Of a stretch of DNA of 64,000 nucleotides, positions 16,730 to 25,080 are shown in pieces (the first letter of the stretch is position 1; each line of letters opens with the position of its first letter). The translations under genes were made by a program, and so were the position numbers. This stretch comes from Armatimonadota bacterium (GTDB taxonomy: Bacteria > Armatimonadota > Fimbriimonadia > Fimbriimonadales > Fimbriimonadaceae): NCBI GenBank assembly GCA_018268395.1, contig JAFDWQ010000008.1, forward strand, positions 140,960 through 204,959, written 5' to 3'. The notes under the pieces were generated by a model that worked only from the letters and a program-made list of their open reading frames with translations, made no database searches and had not been told where the DNA came from.

Positions 16730-18813
16730 GGCACGTGCGCCCGGAAGCCTGGGCGCTCTACGCGGCCGCGTTTCTGGCGCCGCTGATCGGTGGACAAGTC
16801 AGTCTCGAAGCCTCGCCTCTCGACGGCAGCCCGGCCCAGGCGGTTTTGGGCGGAGGTGAACTCCCGCTCGGTGCGAGGGCCCTGATCGGCCTGCTCGTCG
16901 TCGCCGCATTCGCCGTCACCCTGATCCGGAACCGCGTCGTCCAGATCCCACGACTGGATATCGCGGGCGTGACCCTCGTCGTCGTCGCCGTGACCGGCTT
17001 CTCCGTCCTTCTGTCCGCCTTTCCCTACGTTTCGACGGTCGGTTGGGAAACCTGGGTGCTCTACGGCACCTGCTTGTTCGCGGGCGTCGCCATCGTCGGC
17101 CGCAGGGCGGGAGTACGCGGGCTCCTCTGGGCGGTCGTGGCCGGAACGACGCTGTCGGCGGCGAAAGGCGTCGCGGAGTTCGGGGCCTTTCGGGCGACGG
17201 AACCGGGACACCGCATCTTCTCCGACTGGAACAACCCGAACGCGTTGGCGGGAATCTTGGCTCTGGCCCTGCCTTTGTCTCTCGGCTTGCTTTTGACCGC
17301 CGAACGCGCCGAGGCTTTGGCGGCCGGAGCGTGCGGAACCTTGATGCTGTTCGCGCTTGTCTTGACCCAGTCCAAAGGGGGCATTTTGGCTGCCGGGACG
17401 GGCCTCTTGACCGCTCTCGTCCTGACCTTGGTCTGGAAGGGGGCGAAGCCGGCGCTCAGGTCGGTCGTCCCGCTCGTCCTCGCCGCCTTGCTCGCGTTCG
17501 CGGCGACACGGCCGATCGGGGGAGACGGAGGATCGGGGCTGTCACGGCTTACCGACGCTTCAGCGACGCAAGAGCAGTCGGTCGGGTTCCGACAATTGCT
17601 GTGGAAGGGCACGGCCGACCTCGTCCGCGAGCGGCCCATCGGGTTTGGAATCGGCACCTACCGGTTCGAATCGGCCCGGCCGGGACTGACGGAGCAGACG
17701 TTCCACTCCCACCAGACGTACCTGCAAACCGCTATGGAGACCGGCGTGCCCGGAGTGATCGTCCTCGTCGCTCTGTTCGCGTTGTGGATCCGGACGTTCT
17801 TTTCCCGGTCGAAGACTTGGCCTTCACCGCACAGTTGGCTCCGGGCGGGCGTCGCGGGTTCAGTAGTGGCCGGGCTGACGGACGGACTTGTCGAGAGCAA
17901 TCTGATCTATGTCGGCACAGGGGTGACCCTCTTCCTTGTCCTCGGAGCGGGACTTCAGGTCTCGAACGACGGGAGCGCACCGGAATCGACGCCGAAAAAA
18001 CTCCGTTGGAGCGTCATGGTCGCCGGCTGCGCCGTCGTCGCCCTACTCTTGGTCCACGCCGCGTTGGTCGAGTCTCTCAAGGTCCAGGCGTTGTCGGCGA
18101 TGAAAGAAGGCCGCCTCGAAGACGCCCGTTCGGCCGCGACGCTGGCGCGGTCTCTTGCGCCGAACGACGGTGAGGCGTACTATGTGTCGTCCTTCGTCGC
18201 CGGATCGGCCGCCGAGCGGTTTTCCGATCTACGGTCGGCCGCGGCGCTGCAGCCTTCGACGAAGTACTTGCGGGCCGCAGCCAAGGCCGCGCAAGCCACT
18301 GGAGAGCCGGCCTACGCGACGGGAGCGCTTCGAAAGGCCCTCGAGCGTGACCCGAACAACTTGGCGACCTTAGAGGCCCTGACCAAGCATCTGGACGATC
18401 TTGGAGACCGAGCGCTGGCCCTCCAGACTGCCAGGCGCCTTGTCGACGTCGAGAAGACGGTGTACTTCCAAGTCCGTGCCATCCCCCAACTCGTGCCTTT
18501 GGAAACGTACGACGCCCGGGTCTTTTTGGCCAAAGCCGAGTCGGACCCGCAGATCAAGGCCGAGCTTTTGTCGGAAGCCGTGGAGGGCTACGCCACGTAT
18601 TTCGACCGGACGGTCGCGTTCGTCAAAGGACTCGCCTTACAGGCGAAGCGCTCGGACGTCACGTTCCTAGGGCACGACTTGGCCGAGGCCGAAGGCGTAG
18701 CCCAACGGGCACGGAAAGCGGCGGCCGAGGCGAAGGAGCTTTACTCGCGGTCGGGCGATTCCGGTTCGGCGTCCAAGGTCGACGCCGCGCTGTCCCGCAT
18801 CCGGCTCGACTGA
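16726..18813 (+). CDS. O-antigen ligase/polymerase-like membrane protein with C-terminal helical repeats
   Basis: A 695-residue protein starting at GTG 16726, which overlaps the upstream stop. The longer frame from 16219 is antisense-like filler. About ten transmembrane helices occupy residues 1-430, including WALYAAAFLAPLIGGQVSL and ALIGLLVVAAFAVTLI. The Wzy_C-type motif HSHQTYLQTAMETGVPG lies near residue 326, as in WaaL/Wzy enzymes that move undecaprenyl-linked glycans. From about residue 450 to the end, paired helices (ALSAMKEGRLEDARSAATLA, TGALRKALERDPNNLATLEA) are TPR-like. It probably polymerises or ligates the glycan made by the two GT2 enzymes. The last 73 bp overlap the convergent PBP2 gene. 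Confidence 0.8.
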   Translation: MRHVRPEAWALYAAAFLAPLIGGQVSLEASPLDGSPAQAVLGGGELPLGARALIGLLVVAAFAVTLIRNRVVQIPRLDIAGVTLVVVAVTGFSVLLSAFPYVSTVGWETWVLYGTCLFAGVAIVGRRAGVRGLLWAVVAGTTLSAAKGVAEFGAFRATEPGHRIFSDWNNPNALAGILALALPLSLGLLLTAERAEALAAGACGTLMLFALVLTQSKGGILAAGTGLLTALVLTLVWKGAKPALRSVVPLVLAALLAFAATRPIGGDGGSGLSRLTDASATQEQSVGFRQLLWKGTADLVRERPIGFGIGTYRFESARPGLTEQTFHSHQTYLQTAMETGVPGVIVLVALFALWIRTFFSRSKTWPSPHSWLRAGVAGSVVAGLTDGLVESNLIYVGTGVTLFLVLGAGLQVSNDGSAPESTPKKLRWSVMVAGCAVVALLLVHAALVESLKVQALSAMKEGRLEDARSAATLARSLAPNDGEAYYVSSFVAGSAAERFSDLRSAAALQPSTKYLRAAAKAAQATGEPAYATGALRKALERDPNNLATLEALTKHLDDLGDRALALQTARRLVDVEKTVYFQVRAIPQLVPLETYDARVFLAKAESDPQIKAELLSEAVEGYATYFDRTVAFVKGLALQAKRSDVTFLGHDLAEAEGVAQRARKAAAEAKELYSRSGDSGSASKVDAALSRIRLD

Positions 18814-20597
18814 ACTTCCACCCTTGGTGCGGCCTTCCCGTTCAGATACTCCCGCACCATTTTCGCCGCGATCGGGGCGGCGACGTCACCGCCATGGCCG
18901 GCGTTCTCGAGCATGACGCAGATAACGACCTTAGGCGATTCGATCGGTGCCACACCGACGAACCAACTGTGCGTGTTGTGGTCCTTCAGGTTTTCCGCGC
19001 TGCCCGTCTTGCCTCCCCATAGGAGCCCGCCGATCTGGGCGGTGCGCGCCGTCCCGACTTCGATCACGTGGACCATCGCCGACGTTAGCGTGTCCCACTG
19101 ATGTGCCGGGAGATCGAGCCTTGAGAGGACTTCGGCCGGAACGAGACGGTTACCGCCCGACCCTTCCGGGTCTTTGACGGCGCGGACGATATGCGGCCGA
19201 TAGCAGACGCCACGGTTGGCGATGAGCGCTCCGACTTCGGCCATTTGAAGCGGGGTCGTCGTCAACTCTCCTTGACCGATCCCGAGATTGACGGTGTCGC
19301 CCAACGACCATCGTCGGTCCCGGTGTTTCGCCCACCAGTCGACAGTCGGAAGGACGCCACGGGACTGGGAAGGAAGATCGATCTCGCTCGGCCTTCCGAT
19401 TCCGAGCGCGTCGCAGGTCTTTAGGATGTTCTCCCGTCCGATCTTTCTCGCCAATTGGCCGAAGTAGGCGTTACAGCTCTTTGTGAACGCCCGGTCGAAG
19501 GCCACGGTCTCGTTCGGATGGTTCTTGCAAGCGACTTTCTTCCGTCCCACAAGGACATAGCCGGGGCAGTAGACCGATTCGTTCGGATCGAACACGCCGC
19601 TCGACATGGCGGCGAGCGTGATGACGAGCTTGAAGGTCGAACCAGGTGCGTAGGCCCCACTGACCGCCCGGAAGAACAGGGGGCGGCTTTCGTCTTCGGC
19701 GAGGGCGGCGTACTCGTCCTTACTGATCCCTTTGAGAAAGACCGAGGAGTCGAACGTCGGGTTACTGGCGAGACAGAGGACGCCGCCGTCGTTCGGGTCG
19801 ATCATGACCACGGACCCCTTGTGGCCCTGAAGGAGCCCGAGAGCGGTCCGCTGAAGTCTGAGATCAAGGGAGAGGACGAGCGTGGATCCTGCCACCGCCT
19901 CGTCGGAACCCAGCGAGCGAATGGCTTTCCGTCGGGCGTCGACGGCCACTTTCTCCGTTCCCGGTCGACCCATGAGGTCGCGCTCGTACTGTCGCTCGAT
20001 CCCCTGAAGGCCGACGTATTGCGCCGGATCGATCCCTTGAGCCTTCAGCCGTTTGTTGTCGTCGTCCCTCGGCGGTCGGACGTAGCCCATGATGTGGCCC
20101 AGTTCCGGCCCGGCCGAGTACGACCGCATGCCCTGTGTCTCGACCGAGAACCCCGGCAGTTCGTCCGAGAGTTCGGCGATCTTCGAGGCCATCGCGACGT
20201 CGGCTCCGATGTACACCGGGACGGCGAGGTCGCCGGCTTGCGGGACGAGACGGATGGCTTTTTTCAGCGCTTGAGGCTCGATCTGAAGGATGGCCGCCAC
20301 ACGGTCGACGACGGCCGGATTCGCCATGGCCGTCCGCGGACGCGCGAGAACCGTGATGCGAGGTTCGACTCCAGCGAGCAACCGTCCGGCCCGGTCGACG
20401 ATCCGGCCCCGGGGCGCGAGTTTTTTGACGACGGCGATGCTCGAGACCTCGGCCCGCTCTTGGAGCTCGGAGGCCTGGACGATCTGCAGGAACCACATGC
20501 GGACCATGTAGCCGGCGATGACGGCGGTCACGGCGAACGGTAGGGCCAAGAGGCGCGCGTCGATCGCCCTGTCCGTCGGGGCGTGGATCACCGACAT
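18741..20597 (-). CDS. Penicillin-binding protein 2-type transpeptidase (class B PBP)
   Basis: A 618-residue class B PBP. A single N-terminal membrane anchor (LLALPFAVTAVIAGYMVRMW, residues 16-35) precedes the PBP dimerisation domain (about 60-230, with PRGRIVDRAGRLLA). The transpeptidase domain carries S320-TFK (APGSTFKLVI), S374-C-N (FTKSCNAYFG) and K530-TG (GGKTGSAEN). DTVNLGIGQGELTTTPLQMA is the usual PBP2/FtsI conserved block. It cross-links peptidoglycan in the periplasm. It starts 1 bp downstream of the PBP1A stop, so the two form an operon. The mreBCD/rodA neighbours typical of PBP2 are absent, so PBP2 versus PBP3 is not certain. Its 3' end overlaps the convergent polymerase gene. Confidence 0.9.
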   Translation of the reverse strand: MSVIHAPTDRAIDARLLALPFAVTAVIAGYMVRMWFLQIVQASELQERAEVSSIAVVKKLAPRGRIVDRAGRLLAGVEPRITVLARPRTAMANPAVVDRVAAILQIEPQALKKAIRLVPQAGDLAVPVYIGADVAMASKIAELSDELPGFSVETQGMRSYSAGPELGHIMGYVRPPRDDDNKRLKAQGIDPAQYVGLQGIERQYERDLMGRPGTEKVAVDARRKAIRSLGSDEAVAGSTLVLSLDLRLQRTALGLLQGHKGSVVMIDPNDGGVLCLASNPTFDSSVFLKGISKDEYAALAEDESRPLFFRAVSGAYAPGSTFKLVITLAAMSSGVFDPNESVYCPGYVLVGRKKVACKNHPNETVAFDRAFTKSCNAYFGQLARKIGRENILKTCDALGIGRPSEIDLPSQSRGVLPTVDWWAKHRDRRWSLGDTVNLGIGQGELTTTPLQMAEVGALIANRGVCYRPHIVRAVKDPEGSGGNRLVPAEVLSRLDLPAHQWDTLTSAMVHVIEVGTARTAQIGGLLWGGKTGSAENLKDHNTHSWFVGVAPIESPKVVICVMLENAGHGGDVAAPIAAKMVREYLNGKAAPRVEVQSSRMRDSAASTLDAEPESPDRE

Positions 20598-20598
20598 T

Positions 20599-22926
20599 TT
20601 AGCCGTCGGGCCCCTTATGCGTCCGGCAGCGAGCCTTGGGAGCGCTGCCGGGTCGGTACGCCTTTCGGATCCGTTCCGGGCAATAGCGGGAAGCCCTCAA
20701 GCCGGAGTCGACGCAGACTTCAACGAGGACGACGTTGTCGTTCACCGGCAGCCTTCCGTCGCCCCTGCCTTCAGGCGTGGGATTCGTGTCGCCGTGTTTT
20801 TCGGCAGGCTTGTCACGCTTGGTTCCAGAAGGCCCTGCCTGAGCGGGTTCGGCCCCTTCGGGCGTTCCTTCCGTACCGTCGGCCCCCGAAGCTTCGTCCC
20901 CGGGCATGCCCGTGTCGGGTTCCTGGACTTCAGGTTCGGGTTCCGTCGTCGGTTCGGCCGCCCCGCCGTTCTCTTCGCGCGGATCGTCAACGACAGGCTC
21001 GTCGGCCGTACGGCGGCTCGAACCGCCTCTCATGCTGCGCGGCTGCTCGCCGTAGACCTCTTGTGCGTAATTCAAGATGTCGGCCCATAGTGGAGCGACC
21101 ATGTGACCGCCCATGACGTAATCGTCCATGGGGCGGTAACGCACCCGGCCCTTCGCGTCTTTCGTCTCGTTCGCGACCCATCCGACCCCGATGAACTTGT
21201 CGGTGTAGCCACAGAACCAGGCGTCCTTGTTCTCGCTGGTCGTGCCCGTCTTGCCCCGTGCGTTCGTGACGTCGCCCGCCCGGGATCCCGTGCCGCCCGC
21301 GACCACGCCACGGAGGCAGGAGTCCATGCCGAGCGCCGCTTCGGGGCTGAGCTGCCGTCGCTTGAAGTTGGGGCCGAACACTTTGACGGGCAACCCGTCC
21401 GGGCCGATGATGCGGACGATGCCGAACGGGGTGAACCGGTCGCCGCCGCTCTGGAACACGCTGTAGGCGGTGGCCAGTTCCATCGGCGTGACTTCGTCGG
21501 CTCCGAGCGCGATCGTCTCCACCCGCGGGAGATCGCTTTCGATCCCAAAGGCGCTATGGGACATGGCGATGACGTTGTCGAGGCCCACTTTGTCCATGGC
21601 CCACATCGCCGGATTGTTGATGGACTGGGCCAAGGCCCGCCGGACCGAAACGTCGCCGCCCTGGCCTCCGCCGCGGATGGGCCGCTTACGGCCTCGGTCT
21701 TCGATGTAGTACTTCTCGTTGCTCACGGACCCGTCGGGATCCAGAGCGCCGTATTCGAACGCGGTCGCATAGACGAGGGGTTTGAACGCCGAACCCGGCT
21801 GTCTACGGCCTTGCGTAATGACGTTGAACTGGTTCTTCTTATAGTCGGGCCCGCCGACCATCGCGAGGACGCCGCCGCTCGCGTCCATGAGGAGGAACGC
21901 CGACGTGGTGATGCGCAGACCACGGTTCCGGGAGACCATGCGCTTGACCTCTTTTTCGGCGTACGCCTGCAGTCTGAGGTCGATCGTCGTTTCGATCCTG
22001 TAGCCGCCGGACGTCAGGTCGATGTCCGGCAACTCCTTGCGGACGACGGACTTCACGTAGTCGCAGAAGTAAGGGGCGATCCGGTCTTGGCTCCCGGTCA
22101 CCCGCTTCTTCAGGACGATCTTCTCCTTTAAGGCGCGGCCGTACTCCGTTTCGGTGATCCAGCCCTCGTCGTGCATGATGCCGAGCACGACGTCGCGGTT
22201 GTGCAGGGCCGTCTTCATGTCGACGTACGGGTTTTCGTCGCTCGGACGTCGGACGCACCGGGCCAGGAGCGCGGCCTCGCTCAAAGTGAGCTTATCGGCC
22301 GTCTTTCCAAAATAGACCTCGGCCGCCGCGGCGATCCCATACGCGCCGGCCCCGTAGAACACCTGGTTCAGGTAGAGCTCCAGGATCTGCGACTTGGTGA
22401 GCTGACGCTCGATCATGGTCGCCAGCGCCATGTCCTGGACTTTTCGGTCGACGGTCTTGCGGGAGTTCGTGTACGTGCGCTTGACGAGCTGCATCGTGAT
22501 GGTGCTGCCGCCCTCGACGCGCTTGCCGCTCACCGTCGAGAAGACGGCGCGGCCCATGCCCCAGAAGTCGACGCCCTGGTGGTCGTAATACCGCTTGTCT
22601 TCGGCTGCCAGGGTCGCGTCGATGACCCGCTTGGGGACGTCTTGGATGCGGATCGGCTTACGGAACTCCGTCGCCATCGACTCCATGACCTTGCCGTCCT
22701 TCGAAAGGATCAAGGACCGGTCTTTCGCCACGAGCTTCATGCGCTCGGGGAGGTCCGGGATCATCGCCGCCGCATCGTCGAGCTGACGCTTGGCGTACAA
22801 CGCGCCGGTCAGACCGACAAGGAAGGTCAGTACGAAGAGGGTGCTACACCCGATCTTGAGCCGACGCCAGAATTTCGGCCTCTTTCCGACCGAAGGCGCC
22901 CGTGGGATCGCCGAAGTCCTAGCCAA
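20599..22926 (-). CDS. Bifunctional penicillin-binding protein 1A (GT51 + transpeptidase)
   Basis: A 775-residue class A PBP with an N-terminal anchor at residues 25-45 (IGCSTLFVLTFLVGLTGALY). The GT51 glycosyltransferase domain has AAEDKRYYDHQGVD (catalytic Glu), EGGSTITMQLVKRTY and LNQVFYGAGAYGIAAAAEVY. The transpeptidase domain has SxxK in PGSAFKPLVY, SxN in SINNPAMWAM, and GKTGTTSENKDAWFCGYT. A long acidic, Pro/Glu/Gly-rich linker leads to a C-terminal piece with regularly placed Cys (VEVCVDSG, SRYCPE, ARCRTHK), also known from other bacterial PBP1A tails. It polymerises and cross-links glycan strands and is the first gene of the pair with the PBP2-like gene. Confidence 0.92.
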   Translation of the reverse strand: MARTSAIPRAPSVGKRPKFWRRLKIGCSTLFVLTFLVGLTGALYAKRQLDDAAAMIPDLPERMKLVAKDRSLILSKDGKVMESMATEFRKPIRIQDVPKRVIDATLAAEDKRYYDHQGVDFWGMGRAVFSTVSGKRVEGGSTITMQLVKRTYTNSRKTVDRKVQDMALATMIERQLTKSQILELYLNQVFYGAGAYGIAAAAEVYFGKTADKLTLSEAALLARCVRRPSDENPYVDMKTALHNRDVVLGIMHDEGWITETEYGRALKEKIVLKKRVTGSQDRIAPYFCDYVKSVVRKELPDIDLTSGGYRIETTIDLRLQAYAEKEVKRMVSRNRGLRITTSAFLLMDASGGVLAMVGGPDYKKNQFNVITQGRRQPGSAFKPLVYATAFEYGALDPDGSVSNEKYYIEDRGRKRPIRGGGQGGDVSVRRALAQSINNPAMWAMDKVGLDNVIAMSHSAFGIESDLPRVETIALGADEVTPMELATAYSVFQSGGDRFTPFGIVRIIGPDGLPVKVFGPNFKRRQLSPEAALGMDSCLRGVVAGGTGSRAGDVTNARGKTGTTSENKDAWFCGYTDKFIGVGWVANETKDAKGRVRYRPMDDYVMGGHMVAPLWADILNYAQEVYGEQPRSMRGGSSRRTADEPVVDDPREENGGAAEPTTEPEPEVQEPDTGMPGDEASGADGTEGTPEGAEPAQAGPSGTKRDKPAEKHGDTNPTPEGRGDGRLPVNDNVVLVEVCVDSGLRASRYCPERIRKAYRPGSAPKARCRTHKGPDG

Positions 22927-22966
22927 GTGTCTAGCGATTATGACGTGGCAGATAGCCGGGTCGTTG

Positions 22967-23932
22967 CTAACCTGAGACCGTCGACGCCAAGCGACGTAGG
23001 ACCTCTTCGGTCTGGCTTCCGATCAGCGCGAACTTGTAGCCGCCCGTCTCCCACACGTGGCTGTGCGTGTTCGGGCCTTCCAGGCGCTTCAATCTCTGTC
23101 CGTCGAGCTGGCCCTGGATCTGGAACAACGAGAGGTGGCCGTCTTTGCTGTCGTACACGGACATCAAAACTTTGGTCCCCCGTGGGGTCATCTTACGGAC
23201 GGAGCTCAGCTTCCAGGGGGCTTTCAGGCGGTAGGGCCTGAACCCGAGGTCGCGGCCGTACTCGGCCAGTTCGTCTTCGGGCGTGACCCGCTTCGCCCCG
23301 GCGACGATGAGTTCGAATGCCCTCTGAGGGAAAGAGGGGCTGAAGTCGACGGACGTGTACTCGACCGAGCCCGCTTGGTCGCCTTTACTGTTGAAGGTCT
23401 GCAGCCGGAGGACGACCCAGTGGACGGTGTCGACCCAGGCCCGGGCGTTCACGCGGCCGGACGGGCCGGTGACTTCGAGGAGCTTCGTCGCGACGCCGGC
23501 GACCTTGCCACCGTCGGACTCGGACACTTTCGTCCCTGGGAACATACCGGCCAAGCGGCCGAGCCTCATCGACGATTCCCGCTCTCGGGCCGGAAACTCC
23601 CGGATGACGTTGCGCGACGGGAAGTAGACCAGTCGCTTGCGTCCGTCTTCGACCGCGATCTCGCCCTTGTTCGGGCCTGTGGACGTCACTTCGGTCCTCA
23701 TCCGGAAGCCGTCCCGATAGACCTTTTCGGTGACGAGCCGGCGGTCGCCCTGATCGGGGACTTGCACGACGCGGACGCCGGACAGCCGGACCCGTGAGGC
23801 GGCGTCCATGACCTTTCGGAACAACGGATGGACGGTCGGCGGCGGGCCCTCGTGCCGTCCGCGGGGCTTCCCTTGAGCGGAGACGGCGACCGCCGAGAGG
23901 GCGATCCAGACGAAGAGGGCGGCGCGGATCAT
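22967..23932 (-). CDS. Exported MucB/RseB-like lipid-sensing protein
   Basis: A 321-residue secreted protein with signal peptide MIRAALFVWIALSAVAVSAQ. The N-terminal domain has LSGVRVVQVPDQGDRRLVTE and RKRLVYFPSRNVIREFPARE, typical of the LolA-like fold of RseB/MucB. The C-terminal segment includes GYKFALIGSQTEEVLRRLA, a recurring end in this family. RseB-type proteins bind the periplasmic part of the anti-sigma factor and delay its proteolysis until envelope stress. Position as the third gene after an ECF sigma factor and a membrane anti-sigma factor, with a one-base overlap, supports that role. Confidence 0.75.
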   Translation of the reverse strand: MIRAALFVWIALSAVAVSAQGKPRGRHEGPPPTVHPLFRKVMDAASRVRLSGVRVVQVPDQGDRRLVTEKVYRDGFRMRTEVTSTGPNKGEIAVEDGRKRLVYFPSRNVIREFPARERESSMRLGRLAGMFPGTKVSESDGGKVAGVATKLLEVTGPSGRVNARAWVDTVHWVVLRLQTFNSKGDQAGSVEYTSVDFSPSFPQRAFELIVAGAKRVTPEDELAEYGRDLGFRPYRLKAPWKLSSVRKMTPRGTKVLMSVYDSKDGHLSLFQIQGQLDGQRLKRLEGPNTHSHVWETGGYKFALIGSQTEEVLRRLASTVSG

Positions 23933-24369
23933 CAGGATCTGGGCTTCGGCGCCTCTTGGGTCCAGGCCACGCCGAGACCGCTCTCGAGGTTGGCGTCGTT
24001 ATGGGCCGTCAAAAGGCTTTCTTCCAGTCCGGCCGACGCCTGGGCGACGGGACCGTTCGGGGCGTCGGGCCTTTCCGGGGCCGGCGGCTTGGCCGACAGG
24101 CTGACGAACGCGAACGCGGCCAGCGCCGTCGCGGCGACTCCACCGGACAGCCACGTCCAGACGGCCGTGCGCCTCTTCTTCGGGGAGACCGCGAGCAAAC
24201 GCCCGTTGAGCTTGCTGCGCCAAGCAAGGCTCGGCTCGGGATCGGGAAGGTCGTGGACGATCTTTCCGAGGCCCGCCGAAGCCTCCAAGGCTTCGTCCAA
24301 CGCCAAGACGACGTCCGGCGTCATCGGCTGTTCCTCCGACAGCTTCCTCATGTGTCCGTTGTTCATCAT
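23932..24369 (-). CDS. Putative membrane anti-sigma factor
   Basis: A 145-residue single-pass protein: cytoplasmic N-terminal part, basic PKKRR at 63-67, a transmembrane helix at about 68-92 (TWLSGGVAATALAAFAFVSL), and a periplasmic tail of about 50 residues. It starts one base after the sigma-factor stop. The usual HxxxCxxC zinc-binding motif of ZAS anti-sigma factors is absent, so identification rests on topology and gene order. An RseA-type, zinc-independent mode is inferred. Initiation may be at the second Met. Confidence 0.65.
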   Translation of the reverse strand: MMNNGHMRKLSEEQPMTPDVVLALDEALEASAGLGKIVHDLPDPEPSLAWRSKLNGRLLAVSPKKRRTAVWTWLSGGVAATALAAFAFVSLSAKPPAPERPDAPNGPVAQASAGLEESLLTAHNDANLESGLGVAWTQEAPKPRS

Positions 24370-24370
24370 A

Positions 24371-25000
24371 TCAAACTCCCGTTCCCGTGGCCAAGTACTG
24401 GCCGATCACTTTCTGCAGGTGCGCCCTTGCGAGGAACAGTCGGCTCTTGACCGTCCCGACGGGCACGTCGACGGTCATCGCGATCTCTTCGTAAGCCATG
24501 TCTTCCTTGTCGTGAAGCAAGAGGACCGTCCGGAGCTTTTCGGACATGCCTTCAAGCGCCCGTTCCAGGACTTCGGCAAGTTCTTCGTTCATGACGAGCT
24601 CCTCCGGGCTCCACCGGTTGTCGGCGAACTCGATCGGCTCGTCGTCCGAAACCGAAGGTTCAAGGCTCGTATGGACCGGGGTACGGTCGCCTTTGCGCGA
24701 CCGGTCGACGCACAGGTTATAGGCGATCCGGAAGAGCCAAGTCCTCAATGACGCCCTTCCGTCGAACCGGGACATCCCTTGGAACGCCTTGATGAAGACC
24801 TCTTGGGTGACGTCCAACGCCTCCTCCTCGCTCCGAAGCATGCGGCGCACGAAGCCGAGCACTCGGGTCTGGTAGGCGTCGACGATCCTCCCGAACGCTT
24901 CGTAGTCGTTCCGGAGGCACTTCGCCACCAGGGCCTGTTCGGTCGCGGTGTCGATCTGACGTCTTGAACTCAATCGGCCGGCTCCTGCGAGTCCGCTCAT
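24371..25000 (-). CDS. ECF RNA polymerase sigma factor (RpoE-like)
   Basis: A 209-residue ECF sigma factor. Region 2 spans about 30-100 (AFGRIVDAYQTRVLGFVRRM, EALDVTQEVFIKAFQGMSRF, LRTWLFRIAYNLCVDRSRK). Region 4 spans about 145-200 (MSEKLRTVLLLHDKEDMAYE followed by EIAMTVDVPVGTVKSRLFLA). It should direct polymerase to stress-type promoters and be held by the downstream membrane anti-sigma protein. Gene order sigma, anti-sigma, RseB-like matches envelope-stress cassettes. Two PBPs follow on the same strand, so peptidoglycan synthesis may be part of the regulon (inference). Confidence 0.92.
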   Translation of the reverse strand: MSGLAGAGRLSSRRQIDTATEQALVAKCLRNDYEAFGRIVDAYQTRVLGFVRRMLRSEEEALDVTQEVFIKAFQGMSRFDGRASLRTWLFRIAYNLCVDRSRKGDRTPVHTSLEPSVSDDEPIEFADNRWSPEELVMNEELAEVLERALEGMSEKLRTVLLLHDKEDMAYEEIAMTVDVPVGTVKSRLFLARAHLQKVIGQYLATGTGV

Positions 25001-25080
25001 CTGACGGTACAGACGAACACGGCCCCGCGGGGTTCACTGTCCCATTGTAGGCGGGGACCGTTCCTTCACCTGTTTTTGGC

